Assembly (NCBI GenBank): GCA_963580455.1
Contig: OY756965.1
Coordinates: 20,992,902 to 21,056,901 of the forward strand
DNA: 64,000 bases
Direction: 5' to 3'
Origin: Euonymus europaeus
Taxonomy: Eukaryota > Streptophyta > Magnoliopsida > Celastrales > Celastraceae
The position numbers and the translations under genes were made by a program. This document shows, in pieces, positions 31,801 to 50,539 of the stretch; within the stretch, counting starts at the first letter, position 1, and each line of letters opens with the position of its first letter. The notes under the pieces were generated by a model that was given only the letters and a program-made list of their open reading frames with translations, was not told the origin of the DNA and searched no databases.

Positions 31801-34749
31801 ACTATTTTCTAGATTCACTGCTGATTATAGTGATACTAACTGAATGATTAGTGCCAAGCTTTCAATTTTTTCCTTTTTTGACTGTACACATGAATTCTCG
31901 TGATCAATTTGTTTAGGTTATTAGGGCAAAGTTTGGGTTTCCAATCCTCTTTGTAGTAATATACTGCATGATTATAATAGTTAAAGACATCATCTTCATG
32001 GTTGCTTTTATTTCTATGTTCTCATAGGTTACCCTTTTTATTAGTTATGTGTCTCAGTTGTCTTGTCTTTCAGAGTAATGATAAAAGTCTATGATTAGTG
32101 ATAGAATGCAACTTGATGTAATGATGAGATTTGCCTCAACTTTTAACATGGTGAATTAGCTCAGTTTTTCATATTCAAGACGACAGACCTTCAGATCCAA
32201 GTTATTTACGAAGATTTTTCTCCTGGAAAAAGCCCTTGAGCTAACGTCCTGTTTTATCCATGTTCCCAACAGCTGCAGGACAAGGAGGCAACTTTGGTTA
32301 ACTTTAAAAGTGAACTTGCTCTGATGGAACTTCAAGTTCAGGTAGTTGTATCTCTCTCTCTCCCTCGTGTGTAATACATTTTTTGTGCCCTCATCCTACT
32401 GACTCTAAATTAGTGAAGAATTTATCAACATTTGCTTTGCACCTGCTCCTCCAGGAAGATCAATATTTCGCCTTCCATGTTTTTCTTAACAAAGAAATAA
32501 TTACGCTGGAACTTGTGCTGACTTCGAAGGACCATTTGTTAGGTTTTCAACAGTACCATTTGACAATTTTTTATACCTGAACTTAGGGCTATGCTTAATT
32601 TATTCCTTGAACTTCGTAATTGTTCAATCAAGTCTCTAAATCTTACAAAGACAGTGGTTCTATGCAAATTTAAATAATGTGAAGTCGCAAATAGTACTGA
32701 TGCCCAATCATTTTCACTAAAACAATGATTGATATTACTGGCATTTATGTTAAAGTGACATGGAAAAATTTAGCCATTTTAGCAACTTGCTAGTCTCCTT
32801 TTTCCTCTCTAGAGAAAGTCATCTCCATCTCTCCCTTAAATGCATCAGCATGGGTTCTTTTGTTCTTGTTTCACGTAAAAGCTTTTGTCTTTTGCATCTT
32901 ATAATAGAGTGGCATTCAAGCTTTTCAACGCCAAAGGTTTTTTTGCTTTTGTACCACATGAGCAGGCTTTAGCCACACTGGCTGAGGAAATATCTAAAGG
33001 CAGCATTCCAGACGGTTCAAGGAAGATAAATGGGAAATACATTCAATCTCACCTTCATTCACGCCTAGAAGGTATGCAATTTTCCTTTTCATGGATGGTC
33101 ATTGCTTATTGGATTGCTTAAGTATTCATTCTTTTTGAACTTTTGCCAATTTTATCATAACAAATAAATGGAATACACATATCCTTTCAAGCGAATAATG
33201 AGCATGGATATATCATTGAGTCAAATTCCAGAAGCTAAGCTGTCGAATGGACTCTTCTTTGTCTTCTTCTATTAGTTTCCCTCTTGTTTTTTGATGACTG
33301 TGATAGGCTGGTTCAAATGAATTTGCAGTGATAATGCAGTCATTTAAATGTTTAAAAGTGGAACTCGATTAGTTACTCATTTCTTAGGAGTTGTCTAGCC
33401 TTTTCTTATGGTGCATGCATGAGGTCTAACATGCACTGTTGAGAAAGCATCTAACATGCATGATGATGGATTTTTTCTGATAAATAGTTTATTATTATTA
33501 TTATTACTAATACTTTATTAGTGTGAGTGAGGGATTACGGAGACTAAGATCTCAGCTTCTTTAGAGCACATCCAACACCTTAGAGACTTGTAAAGAGGGA
33601 TTATGAGATGGCACCAGCGGCGGGCCAGGGAAATCATTGGTTGCTCTATAGTTGAGAAAGCATCAATTTTACTTGCATCAAAAGATTTTTTGAACCCTGG
33701 TTTGGGGCTGGACTCTGGAGGCTGGAGCAATACAATCTCTTTGTTTTTTTTTTTGTCAGGGGAATTGGGGATGGGGGGATTCGAACCAACTCCCTGTTGG
33801 AAGGGTCGATCCTTACATGCATAGTGATTCCCGCTCAACCGCAGGCTCACTTGCTATACAATCTCTTTGTTATTAATATATTAGGGACTGTGTTGAGGAC
33901 TGAGGAGTTCCACAAGTTCAAGTGGTCAAGCTCCTCAACGCCCCGCCTAAGGGCAGGGGTTCCTAAACCCATTCTGTTGAAAAAAACAATATTGCTAAGG
34001 AATTAATTAACTTCTTTATAGAGTCTATCCTGTTTTCTGCTAATTAATGAGATTTTGTTCTGCCCGACCAACAATGATTTGTTTTTGTAAAGTTCTACAT
34101 GAGAAATTGAAAGAGCAGCTAAAGGATGTGGAGGCTGCACGGTCTAAGGAGGTTCAGTTATTCTGGTGTGGAATGGCGGAGGTAAGCTTGCAACATATTG
34201 GCTTCATGTACCTCAATCTTTCTTTTCTATAATCATGCAAAATGAAGTCGTTTAATTTTGGCTAGTTTCTTCATATTAACATTACATAGTTTAGGTCACT
34301 TGTTTAGAAAATGTAGTGTGTTCTAGGACCCAGAAAACTTATCATATAAGGATCTGAAGACAAAAACTTGTGATGGCTCTACATCATTGTTCCTTATCAT
34401 ATATTTTGGCATAATTTTAGTTCTGGTATTCATGTTAAAGAGTGTACGCGTGATGGGCTCGTTCGACGGTTGGAGTCAAGGGGAGTACTTATCTCCAGAG
34501 TATGATGGTTCATTCACTAAGTTCTCCACAACATTGATGCTTAGACCTGGAAGGTATCAACTATCAATCTATTGAGTTTCTTGTTCTCCTAATTCCTTCT
34601 CTTTCTCATCATTCTTAATTAGTTAATAGTTTTCATGTGTTGAAAGGTATGAAATCAAGTTCTTGGTGGATGGAGAGTGGAAACTGTCCCCTGAATTCCC
34701 CACTGTTGGTGAAGGATTAACAGAGAATAACTTGGTTGTAGTAGAGTAA
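28834..34749 (+). CDS. PTST1: Protein targeting to starch 1-like (coiled coil plus CBM48)
   Basis: Eight coding exons: 28834-28853, 29146-29455, 31152-31241, 32273-32341, 32966-33071, 34093-34181, 34441-34553 and 34647-34749; 900 bp, 299 aa, all GT-AG and in frame. The short first exon (MEIGITR) is supported by frame, splice consensus and an in-frame stop 60 bp upstream; part of the 5' UTR is probably spliced. Residues 1 to about 60 resemble a plastid transit region. A long coiled coil spans about 111-170 (KLSEANQQNRFLKRQ, FKSELALMELQVQ). The C-terminal CBM48 starts near 229 (VRVMGSFDGWSQG, FLVDGEWKLSPEFP) and ends NNLVVVE. In Arabidopsis, PTST1 brings granule-bound starch synthase to starch granules, giving amylose. 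Introns 5 and 6 carry SINE-type repeats. Confidence 0.93.
33728..33852 (-). mobile_element. tRNA-derived SINE in PTST1 intron 5
   Basis: On the minus strand: GCGGTTGAGCGGGAATCAC (box A-like, about 33823-33841) and GTTGGTTCGAATCCCCCC (box B, about 33776-33793), followed by CATCCCCAATTCCCC and T/A-rich sequence. This is the layout of a tRNA-headed SINE. It belongs to a different family from 11642-11862. Confidence 0.65.
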
Positions 34750-36648
34750 CTCCAGGTTTCCTTTCCCATCTCTTTATATGCTGAGCAAAATATCTATGTA
34801 CAACACTTTACTTTCTTGGACCAACTTCTTTGATATTCTAGACTCTGAATGCTCCATCGTAAATAGAAATGAATTTTCTCCGATTTTTTTCATAGCCGAC
34901 TTTAAATTTTTAGGATAAAGATTCGGACAATGATGATAACCCAAGTTAAGAAATGACAGAGTGGGACACAAAGCCAATGACTCATGTCGAGAGTCAATGT
35001 GAGAGTTGTGGTCGACCAAACTTCCTTGCAAAGCAACACTGGCTCACACTAATTCTTTCTTGACATCAGTGGACAAACAGTACATTGACACGTGGCATTT
35101 TAATATGGATGAGAAAAAATTGCTGGACTAAAATGATTGCAAGCTTTCCAATAGTGGAGGACTTCTCATCAAATTGAGCAGTAGCAGTAATCAATCATTT
35201 CAATCCCAAAAAAGTGTTTGGTTAGCTTTAACTACAGATATTGACACTCAACTCCAATCAGCGACTACTTCTGTAGAATTAGATTAGATAAAAACAGAGG
35301 TTGACATGTTGGAAAGCATTTTTACTCTCTTTTTTTTCCTTATGGTGGAAAGCATTACTTATTTTTATTGTTCGCTATCAACACAATTGATTATGGGGTC
35401 AATCAGAGTCTTTCACTCCAAGCTTACCATGATTATCAAACTATGACACTTTTGTTTAATCGGGAATGACATCATATAAGTTTATTTTTTGAATATTTGA
35501 TATAGACTTAAGCTTGAGCTCTCAAAACCGCACACATAAAAATTCATATCACTTCTAATAAAAATAAACTCAGAACCTTGTGAGTCCATGCAATTTGGCT
35601 CAAAAAAAATCTCAGTTGTTTTTTTACCACATAATTATACTTAGGTTGGGGCGGGACCTAAGGACCCGTCCACTGACCCGTGCCCTCGGAATGCCAGTGG
35701 AATGTAAGTCGCAGGTTATGCGACACAACGACAGGGACAGCTGAGTGGGCAGGTTAAATCACCAAGTGAGCGTGCACATTGGCCGACTACCACATAATTA
35801 TACTTATACTTAGAAGTCATGTGCCATTTATAGAACAAAGGGAATAAGGGTATACATTGATTAAGAACAAACAACGTGGTCCTCTTACGCATGTTCCCTA
35901 ACAATTAATGGTGCAAACAGAGTGCATCCTTCCCATCATTCTTTTCCAAAATGTAGACTCAATCTACATTCACCAAATTGACCTATAATCATCTCTTTTT
36001 ATCTCAATTTCTGCATTTATATTCTAATCTTCCACTTTTTAATTATTGATGATTTTGCTTATCAAAATTATGCGCGATCTAAAATATATATGTGATTTCA
36101 TCTAACTCGAAAAAGATGTATAATTATTTTTTTTAGCCAATTATTGTAATGATTGATTTTAATTTTAATGTAATGAAATTTAAAGTAAAAATAATCTAAA
36201 CCTCTCAAAATTTGATTTTAGCTATCAAAAATTTCATATATCATCATCATCATATTTTATATTTTGAAATTTTAATGGAGTACAAGGCCTCCAATGAATT
36301 TTTGGTCTAGGACCCCTAAAAGGGCACGGCCAGCCTGCGGAGTAGAGAGCAGAAACAAGAAATGGTTTCTGTAATCGTCATCCCAATTTGTTTCTGTAAC
36401 GACTTGGAAGAGAAACAACAAATAGTGTGACAAAAGCCCTGATTGCAGACATGTTCTAGAATCATCGTCTTCATTTATCATCTAAATTAACACCATAATT
36501 TAATAAATGAATATTGAAATTCAATTATCAAATTTGCTTAAAAAAAGGAAAAAGAAAAAGGATTTTTCTAAAACTAGAATTACACATTTGGTTTAACAAA
36601 TTAACACGCTCTCAACTCGGATTAAAATTGTCAATGAGCTACGTTGAG
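34750..36648. other. Convergent intergenic stretch between PTST1 and DELLA
   Basis: Both neighbouring genes end here (PTST1 plus strand, DELLA minus strand). It holds both 3' UTRs and a SINE at 35644-35787. No further gene is visible. Confidence 0.6.
35644..35787 (-). mobile_element. 5'-truncated SINE with 19-bp target duplication
   Basis: TACCACATAATTATACTTA flanks the copy exactly (35625-35643 and 35788-35806). The body matches 11642-11780 on the minus strand but lacks the tRNA head. A perfect 19-bp duplication indicates LINE-assisted retroposition that is fairly recent. The 3' end (CCCGCCCCAACC) has no A tail. Confidence 0.85.
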
Positions 36649-38376
36649 TCAGCTCAACTGAGTTGAACCATTATTGAGTTGCCAAGCTGAGGTGGCGATT
36701 AGCGGCCGTGTGTGCCATCCGAGCATCAGACACCCATTATTCTCTTCCACTCTGTACCCATCTCCGCCACCAAAGAGAGCCAATAACATGCTTGCCTGCT
36801 TGAAAGCGTTGGATCCCAGATGAACCGCCTCGAACCCGGAGGATTCCATCCGAGTCCGCCACTGAGTTAATGTCTCGTGACGCTCAACTCGGTCAGCCCC
36901 TTCATATGCTACCACGTTGCATATCTGTCTCCCTAAATACAACTCGGACATAACCAGGTCTTGACTCGGCGCCGCCAACCCCGACGAACCCTCCAACGAG
37001 TCAAACAAGCTCGAGTAATAATGTAATGCCTCGGTGAACCTGTCTAGGAAAACCGGACCGTTGTGGTTCGCTTCTTGTTCCACTAGGGTTACGATTTTGG
37101 GTTTCAATGCTTTGATTGACGAAAGGACTTTCTCAATCCCACCAGAACGAGTGAGTAGGGGGTGAAGCTCGAATACAGAGTTAACCGCGATCGCCTCCCC
37201 ATCCACGGGTCGGATCTCGAGTATATCCGGTTCAAGATCCGCCAAACAATTCGCGACGAATCCGCGAAATTCGAATTCAACACCAATTGTTCCAGCGAGT
37301 TGGGCCAATTTCAACCCAACTTCCTGTAACGGGTCGGTGTTATCCGGCTGTGGTGGGCCGATCCCTGTCAATCGGAAAGCCGGTGGGCCGCCGGGTCGTA
37401 ATGCTAGTGCTTGCATAAGTGCCGGCCACTGCATTCCCTGTTTGAGCCCGAAATCGATGACGTGGACCCTGTTTGCGGTTGCAAAAGCTTCGAGAATGGC
37501 TTGATTGGCTGTGAAGTGTGCGAATTTGAGGTACGGACAGCTCTCGTAGAAGTGCATCTGGAGAATATCATTACAGGAGGAATCGAGGGAGTCTTGAGGG
37601 TAAATCTTGTAAATTCGGCGAGCCAAGGCTTCGGCGAAGTAGGTGGCGACCTTCCTCATCGCGCCGACTTGTGAAGCTGCTAGGATCCCTACGTGCTTCA
37701 CCAATGCATCCGCGAGCTTCAAATTTTCCTGTTGAACCGCCTCTGCACAAGCCATGAGAGTGTGGACCAGCCGGACGCCTGTCTCCTGAGAGTCACCTAG
37801 CACCACGGGCCGGGCTGATTCGGACGACACAGTGCCACCGGAAACTGCAATTTTTGATGATTGTGGTAAAACCAGCGCCGGAGAACCAGACCCAATTGAA
37901 GTTCTCGTTCGCTTCCTGCAATCTCTAATTTCTGATTCGGGCTGGGAGAGAACCACCGGACCAGGGATTGCTCTAAGATCAGAATCATCCGTATAAACGC
38001 GAGACGGATGTTGCTGTGGCGAATTGGAGGAATTCGTTGTAGCAAGCAGAGGATCTGGACCTGGATCGAGATCAGTTGTGTTGAGCTCCGAGAGCATGGT
38101 CTGCACCCATCCGGAGAGATCAGTGGGATTATAGTGAATAGTATCAGAAGCAAGATGAGAAATCCCATCTTCTTGAGCTGAATCCAAGACCATCTCCAGC
38201 CGTTCAAGCTCATGCGCCACGTTAGCCATATCGGAGGACCGAACCTTGTAACCCAAAACCGCCAACAACTCATCGACACCACCTGCATCTTGGTCTTCCT
38301 CCCACATCTTACCTTTGCTACTGCTGCCATAGCTAGTACTACCACAGCTGTCTGAGTCTGGGTGATCTCTCTTCAT
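36649..38376 (-). CDS. GAI: DELLA protein (GRAS family), gibberellin-response repressor
   Basis: Single exon, 575 aa, no intron, as usual for DELLA genes. The N-terminal regulatory part has DELLA at 35-39 followed by [12 protein letters not shown], the LEXLE-type HELERLE at 55-61 and TIHYNP at 79-84 (usually VHYNP), then [13 protein letters not shown]; these bind the GA receptor GID1. A Ser/Thr-rich linker and a basic RKRTR (154-158) nuclear signal follow. The GRAS domain has the first Leu-heptad region ([19 protein letters not shown], 201-219), VHVIDF (304-309), a second heptad region, a PFYRE-type region, and SAW ending W554 to W565. DELLAs block growth in the nucleus by binding transcription factors and are degraded when GA and GID1 bind. 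All elements are present and it looks functional. The symbol marks the GAI/RGA clade, not a specific orthologue. Confidence 0.96.
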   Translation of the reverse strand: MKRDHPDSDSCGSTSYGSSSKGKMWEEDQDAGGVDELLAVLGYKVRSSDMANVAHELERLEMVLDSAQEDGISHLASDTIHYNPTDLSGWVQTMLSELNTTDLDPGPDPLLATTNSSNSPQQHPSRVYTDDSDLRAIPGPVVLSQPESEIRDCRKRTRTSIGSGSPALVLPQSSKIAVSGGTVSSESARPVVLGDSQETGVRLVHTLMACAEAVQQENLKLADALVKHVGILAASQVGAMRKVATYFAEALARRIYKIYPQDSLDSSCNDILQMHFYESCPYLKFAHFTANQAILEAFATANRVHVIDFGLKQGMQWPALMQALALRPGGPPAFRLTGIGPPQPDNTDPLQEVGLKLAQLAGTIGVEFEFRGFVANCLADLEPDILEIRPVDGEAIAVNSVFELHPLLTRSGGIEKVLSSIKALKPKIVTLVEQEANHNGPVFLDRFTEALHYYSSLFDSLEGSSGLAAPSQDLVMSELYLGRQICNVVAYEGADRVERHETLTQWRTRMESSGFEAVHLGSNAFKQASMLLALFGGGDGYRVEENNGCLMLGWHTRPLIATSAWQLNNGSTQLS

Positions 38377-38515
38377 CTTGGTTTATCTTCTCTTCCTTCC
38401 TTTTGATAGACACTAGAATTAATCGATCATGGCAGAGAATTGTTGGGTTTTATTTGAAAATAATAAAAAAAAAAAACAAAGAAAGGAGGGAGGTCCAATG
38501 GAGGAACAGAATAGA

Positions 38516-38628
38516 CTGAGTATGCGTTTGGATGACTCTGTCACCCATACTCCCACACACTCTCAATTTTTACGCTTTACGAGAGAGTATACTCTATCAC
38601 CCATACTCTCATCCAAACGCATGCTTAG
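38516..38628. mobile_element. Small MITE just upstream of the DELLA gene
   Basis: CTGAGTATGCGTTTGGATGA (38516-38535) faces the reverse complement of CTAAGCATGCGTTTGGATGA (38609-38628), 18 of 20 matching. A second inverted pair (CACCCATACTC/GAGAGTATAC) lies inside. The 113-bp unit sits about 140 bp before the DELLA start codon, within its leader or core promoter. A GTTTGGATGA TIR fits Tourist-like MITEs. Confidence 0.75.
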
Positions 38629-38639
38629 AGTGGTAGAGA

Positions 38640-39880
38640 TGAGTTAAACGATGGAGGCCATAATAATGGAATTTTTATTTATTTTAAAATAATATTTTTT
38701 TCTGGCAACCATTTAAAAAGCATCAAAGAGAAGTAGCAGCACCGCATTGCTAAAAAAGATGCTATTTATTTTTTCGGCAAAAAAAAGATGCTGTTACTGA
38801 TTTGATAAATAAGTATATACATAAAAATATTAATATTTTTAAAAAATATAGTTTATAGTTCCCAAAAAAAAGTAAAAACCCCCAAATCAGGTGGGCCTAC
38901 CCTTTCTTAATCAATTGAGAGTTTTTGGGACTCAGAATGAAATGTGGGTCCAGATGTGCCGGTGACTGTGAATGCTTCCTCATCCTCCTTTATCAGCGCG
39001 TCTTTTGCACTCATGGTATAAAATGTAGGAAGGAGATTGAGTGTCACGCGGGATTTCTCTTTCAGTTCAGCGAGAGTGAGATTTGTCGTTTCACTACCCC
39101 CGAGACCTGTTGGGTTTTGATCATCTGCTGTGGTGGTCAACTTTAGATGGAACGGCTTCGTTACGTGTGTTAACGCAATTAGGATCACGTGATGTCACGC
39201 ACTTCTATCTGAGAGGACCCATCACAAGATTTAACGGCGTTTGGAGTCACAGTCCGTCGACCGAGTCTAGGCTTTCCTCACGGCGGCGTTTGTGCGTGAG
39301 TTTGCCGATAAGTACACATCAGGTGCCGACTTGCCGTTGTCATGGACTCATGGGACTTTATTTTATTTTATTTTTGAAAATTAATTTTTATTTACGATAG
39401 AAAGCTGACAGCTTCAACTCTCATGTTGGCCGCCAAGATCATGGATATGTGATTCTGCCACGTTGTCAAAGTTGTAAAACCGAACGTTGTGGTCCACACC
39501 AAAAAAAAATTCGACCACAGGAGAAGGGACGGACACAATGGATGCTCAGAAAACAACATTCCACAAAATCAGTGATGAGTACAACATAGTAGTGCATTAA
39601 ATGTGAAATGTCCCCTAAATAATATCAATTTCATTGTTCATTTGCCCTAAATTTAACATTGTTGTTAGAACATGAAAATCTCTTTCCACTAGAGGCGCTA
39701 TTTAAAGGATAACTTTGCACAAACTAAACGGTTAATATCCGTAATTATGTGTCTGTTTTTTTTAATCTTCGTGATTAGTATTATCGTGAGTGTTTTCTTT
39801 TTTTAATTAACGTGTGTGACTTTAACTATGTATAAATCACAAAATACAAACATTAATAAATAAAAACTGTATTTTTAGAA
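38640..39880. other. Intergenic stretch without a recognisable gene
   Basis: This is the distal promoter of DELLA. The 38900-39370 part is richer in GC, with TCACGTGATGTCACG at 39183 and GGCGGCGTTTGTGCG at 39282, but its ORFs on both strands match nothing I know. Confidence 0.5.
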
Positions 39881-40322
39881 TGTTCCTTCCCATAGAATCT
39901 GTCGATGCAAAAATCTGCACCGACGTTAGAGTTTCTTGGGTTGAATGAACACAGGCTAAGCAACTGAATTGAAAGTAAAAGCACACAAAGAATTTACGTG
40001 ATTCGGCAAGAATGTCTACGTCCACGGGTCTGTATTTCTCATTCACTATATCTTCTCAAATGGTTGCAATGGGTGTTATTTATACTATAGTCAAGTAACC
40101 GCTCTCCTGCTTCCTCTCCACGCATCAAGCGTGTAATCTCTGTTTGAATTTTGAAGAGCAGTTCCACTTGAATTTTGAAGGAGATGTGAGAAGATCACGA
40201 TCTTCACCAGAGGCAGGATGAGGTTATTCAAGTTACGTATGACACTTGCAACACGTCTTGTCGTCTTGTGCCACGTGTAGTCTCTAGGTGTCGACACGTG
40301 GCATCGCACTTTTAGGCTCTAC
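39881..40322. mobile_element. Candidate solo LTR
   Basis: AGTAAAAGCACACAAAGAATTTACGTG-type sequence followed by ATTCGGC and CTACGTCCACGG (39975-40025) is typical of plant copia LTRs. The block starts TGTTCC (39881) and ends CTCTACA (40322); AGAAT occurs at both borders (39877-39881 and 40322-40326). Only one LTR is seen. CACGTG-type boxes are at 40271-40302. The boundaries are approximate. Confidence 0.5.
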
Positions 40323-40898
40323 AGAATCTAATCAAGAGAATTGAATTGAAACAAGCTTGACCTGCTCCAAAACAATTCAAACCGGCAATTAGATGCTTTC
40401 CAACTAGTCCGTCCAATCAGAAATGTTTTCTGAACGAACTTATAAATTATAAATGTTCAGGAAATATAGATTATTCATACACCATTTAATTAATTAAAAC
40501 TTTATTAGCACTGATCTGGTCTTGTTAGCCAATATCACGAATTAATTAATGATTAAGGAAATACAAAAAGCACAGTCAACAGTTATTAATATTGTATGTA
40601 TATACGTATGAATGTACACGTCGTTCAAACTGAAGTCAAAAAGATTCCTTAAATGTAAATTAAGATCCTCCCAAATGAATGCCACGTTGTCTTATTATTT
40701 TCGTGGGCTTTTAGTGGTTGAATGAGTCTATTTGAATTCAATGGGCCGGACCAGTCCAACTAATGTCCCTTCTGGACCATGGTTGGTCTTTTAAAACCGA
40801 AGAAAGGCAAAAGCACAAACAATTTAGCGGCAGATAGATTCAGAGCCTGAACAATACAAGCAAAGGTTCCCGAAATACCTGCCATTGAATAACGAATA

Positions 40899-48084
<7,186 letters not shown>

Positions 48085-49547
48085 TGTCTGTCTACCGTAG
48101 CCGGTAGAAGAATTCTGGTAACTCCCCTGATCTCCACAATTCGATGTCAAGTAGCATATATCCTATAAACCATCATGTGAACTTCACAAAATGTAAATTT
48201 GGCCTTGAAATCAGATAAAATAAAAGAGTGTCACCAAAATAGACACGAGGAAAACATGTCTGCTTATCAGCGTGTAAAGTAAAGCAGACCATTTACTAAT
48301 AAAGGTTAAGCTGTTATATGGTACCCAGAAAAAAGAACAGGGTATGCAGAACACAGTATACTTCTTTCCAAGAGAGTTCAAAAATTCAAAGATGTCACCA
48401 CGTCTGTTGGCTATGAATTGAAACAACTAGAGCAGTAGGAGCAATGGCAGAAATTCAACTGGGATATCAATGCAATAAGGAATATCGGTGCAGTGTGATT
48501 CTTAGTGGCAGAAGCAAAATTGTTGCATCGATGGCCATTTATGTTTCATAAGTACAATCAATGAATGAAAGGAAGAACACGAAGAGATAACCATCATTTT
48601 ATAACGCCTAAATTGAACACCAACTATCAGGAACTAAAGAGAAACTTAAATCAAAAATTGAAACCAAAATTGAAAGGATGTACCTGAGATTGCTTTATCA
48701 AACCCAGAATCTCAACAAACCTGGACGATCTACTCTGGTAAAGAAAAACAAAATAAAACCAAATCGAACGCAGAATCAAAGACAAGTTACCTAGACGATC
48801 TACTCAAGCGACTACTCCATATTGTGCCTGGGGGAGGAATCCGACTGTGATTGAGTAATTTTTGTTGTGCCATTTGAGAGAGAGGGTCGAGAAGAACAAT
48901 TTTAATGTTAAAAATGAAACCGCGCAACTCCTCCGAAGGCCCAATATATCGATTACTGTGCAATAACTGGTGAAGGAGAAAATGGCAGAAAACAACAAAT
49001 GAGACACTTCAATTTAACGCTTGGGTGAGCTTTACCATTACTGTTGTGGAAGGTCTAAGCCTAAAATCGTGAGAGTGGTATGTAAAATCTTTGAGTTAAT
49101 TACTTGTTTTCTGGTCCCTTAACTGCATATATTTCTATTAACCGATAACTGAAATTAGCTTGTGCTCGGTAGAGTGTGTGTTATAATAGCATATAAGTCA
49201 TAAAATTAATAATTAGCATATAAGCTATGTGATATTCAACAAAAATTATGATAGCGTATTAAAATATTTTTTGTCAAATTATTATTATAAGGGAAAGAAA
49301 GAAAGAGGAGATTTTTTTAAAATATTATATTTTAAATAAGTTGTACAACCTACTATGTGAGTATTAAAATGATTAAATGGTTACTTTTGGGTATATCCCT
49401 GCATTTTTACTTTTAAAAAAATTTAAAATGGAAACTGATTGTGTTATTAATGACCCTTCCCAGCTGCGCTCTCTAATCCAAGTGACCTAAACGGCGAAAC
49501 CCGGTCACTGTGCAGCATAGGCTAGGCTCAGACCGAGACACCAAGCC
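48085..49547. other. Intergenic stretch between DHAR and the GeBP-like gene
   Basis: This holds the DHAR 3' UTR and the GeBP promoter. No gene, RNA or clear transposon ends are visible. The sequence before 49548 (CTAAACGGCGAAACCCGG) is GC-richer and probably the leader. Confidence 0.5.
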
Positions 49548-50486
49548 ATGAACACCAAACTCCCCGTCAAACGCAAAGCGCCAGACCCCAATTCCCTTTC
49601 CCTCGACGATGCAATCACCACTGGTATAGTCGCTGATGTTGATTTAGAGTCGAAGCCCCTTCCCTTCAAGTTCCAGCGAATCTGGACGGAGACCGACGAG
49701 ATCCGTCTCCTTCAGGGCCTTCTAGACTCTGTCTCACTCGGTCTCTCCTTCCCCAAAGACCTCTCTATCTTCTTTGACTCCTTCTCCAAGTCCATGTCCC
49801 AGCCCTACTCCCGCCCTCAGCTCTCCGAGAAGCTCCGTCGACTCCGCAAGAAGTTCCGGCTCATCTCTTCCCGCCTCGACAGCGGACTTTCTATCTCTCG
49901 TTTGTCTGATCACGATCGCGCTCTCTATGAGTTGTCTGAGAAGCTTTGGAGTCCTCAATTGGCTTCTACCTCTCCTTATGGAAATGGTACTGCTACCAAC
50001 TACGGTGGTGGTGGCAATCTGAGCGGCGAGAATTTGGTTGGTGTTAAATTTAACTTATCACCCGTTCTACCTTCCGGTTTGTATCAGAGTCAGAGTCCTC
50101 GTGTGAACGAAGTTGGTAATTCGGGACTTCCCCGTGTTTTTGATGCTGCTTGTGGTGCTTCTTTCGATGATTTTAGTGTGGGTGGTGATGGGAATGTTGG
50201 GCTGAGGGATCTGGAGATGGAATATGATTTTAGTGGGCAGGAAGGGAAAATGAGTGTGGCAAGTAGTGTAGGTGTTGGTGGGATTGTGGCAAAGTGTGTT
50301 TTGGATGCATTTGATCAGTCCTTGAATGAGGTGAGGAAGTCTCTTACTCATCATGGTCTATTTCCTCTAGATAAAGGAAAAGAGAGAAATTTTCAGCAGC
50401 GATGGAGGGAGCAGAAAATGGCAGAACTTGGCATTTTGGCTCGGAGAATGAGGTTGGTTCTTGACAACTATCTTCATGTGCAATGA
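49548..50486 (+). CDS. GeBP/storekeeper-like transcription factor (DUF573)
   Basis: Intronless, 312 aa. The conserved DUF573 domain is at about 42-137: FQRIWTETDEIRLLQGLLD, a helical SIFFDSFSKSM block and SRPQLSEKLRRLRKKF, ending near ELSEKLWSP. This domain has a non-classical Myb-like fold and binds DNA. A Gly/Ser-rich middle is followed by a conserved C-terminal helix pair (VRKSLTHHGLFPLDKG, WREQKMAELGILARRMRLVLDNYL) shared by GeBP relatives and probably a dimerisation part. Arabidopsis GeBP/GPL proteins act in cytokinin response and trichome gene control; storekeeper acts on tuber storage genes. Which of these this copy resembles in role cannot be read here. The ATG at 49548 is followed by a basic KRKAP. 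A foldback transposon sits 54 bp behind the stop codon. Confidence 0.93.
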   Translation: MNTKLPVKRKAPDPNSLSLDDAITTGIVADVDLESKPLPFKFQRIWTETDEIRLLQGLLDSVSLGLSFPKDLSIFFDSFSKSMSQPYSRPQLSEKLRRLRKKFRLISSRLDSGLSISRLSDHDRALYELSEKLWSPQLASTSPYGNGTATNYGGGGNLSGENLVGVKFNLSPVLPSGLYQSQSPRVNEVGNSGLPRVFDAACGASFDDFSVGGDGNVGLRDLEMEYDFSGQEGKMSVASSVGVGGIVAKCVLDAFDQSLNEVRKSLTHHGLFPLDKGKERNFQQRWREQKMAELGILARRMRLVLDNYLHVQ

Positions 50487-50539
50487 GTATACATATATTT
50501 TTCTTGTTTTGGATGTAATGTGGGTATATCGCATTACAA

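Noticed and set aside
33868..33990. Second SINE next to 33728-33852
   Set aside because: A TCAAGTGGTCAAGCTCC stretch looks tRNA-like but no convincing box B or ends follow.
38907..39400. ORFs on both strands in the GC-richer region upstream of DELLA
   Set aside because: No domain, and strand-symmetrical open frames suggest composition, not coding.
49734..50354. Minus-strand and shifted ORFs inside the GeBP-like gene
   Set aside because: They are shadows of the real frame in GC-rich coding DNA.
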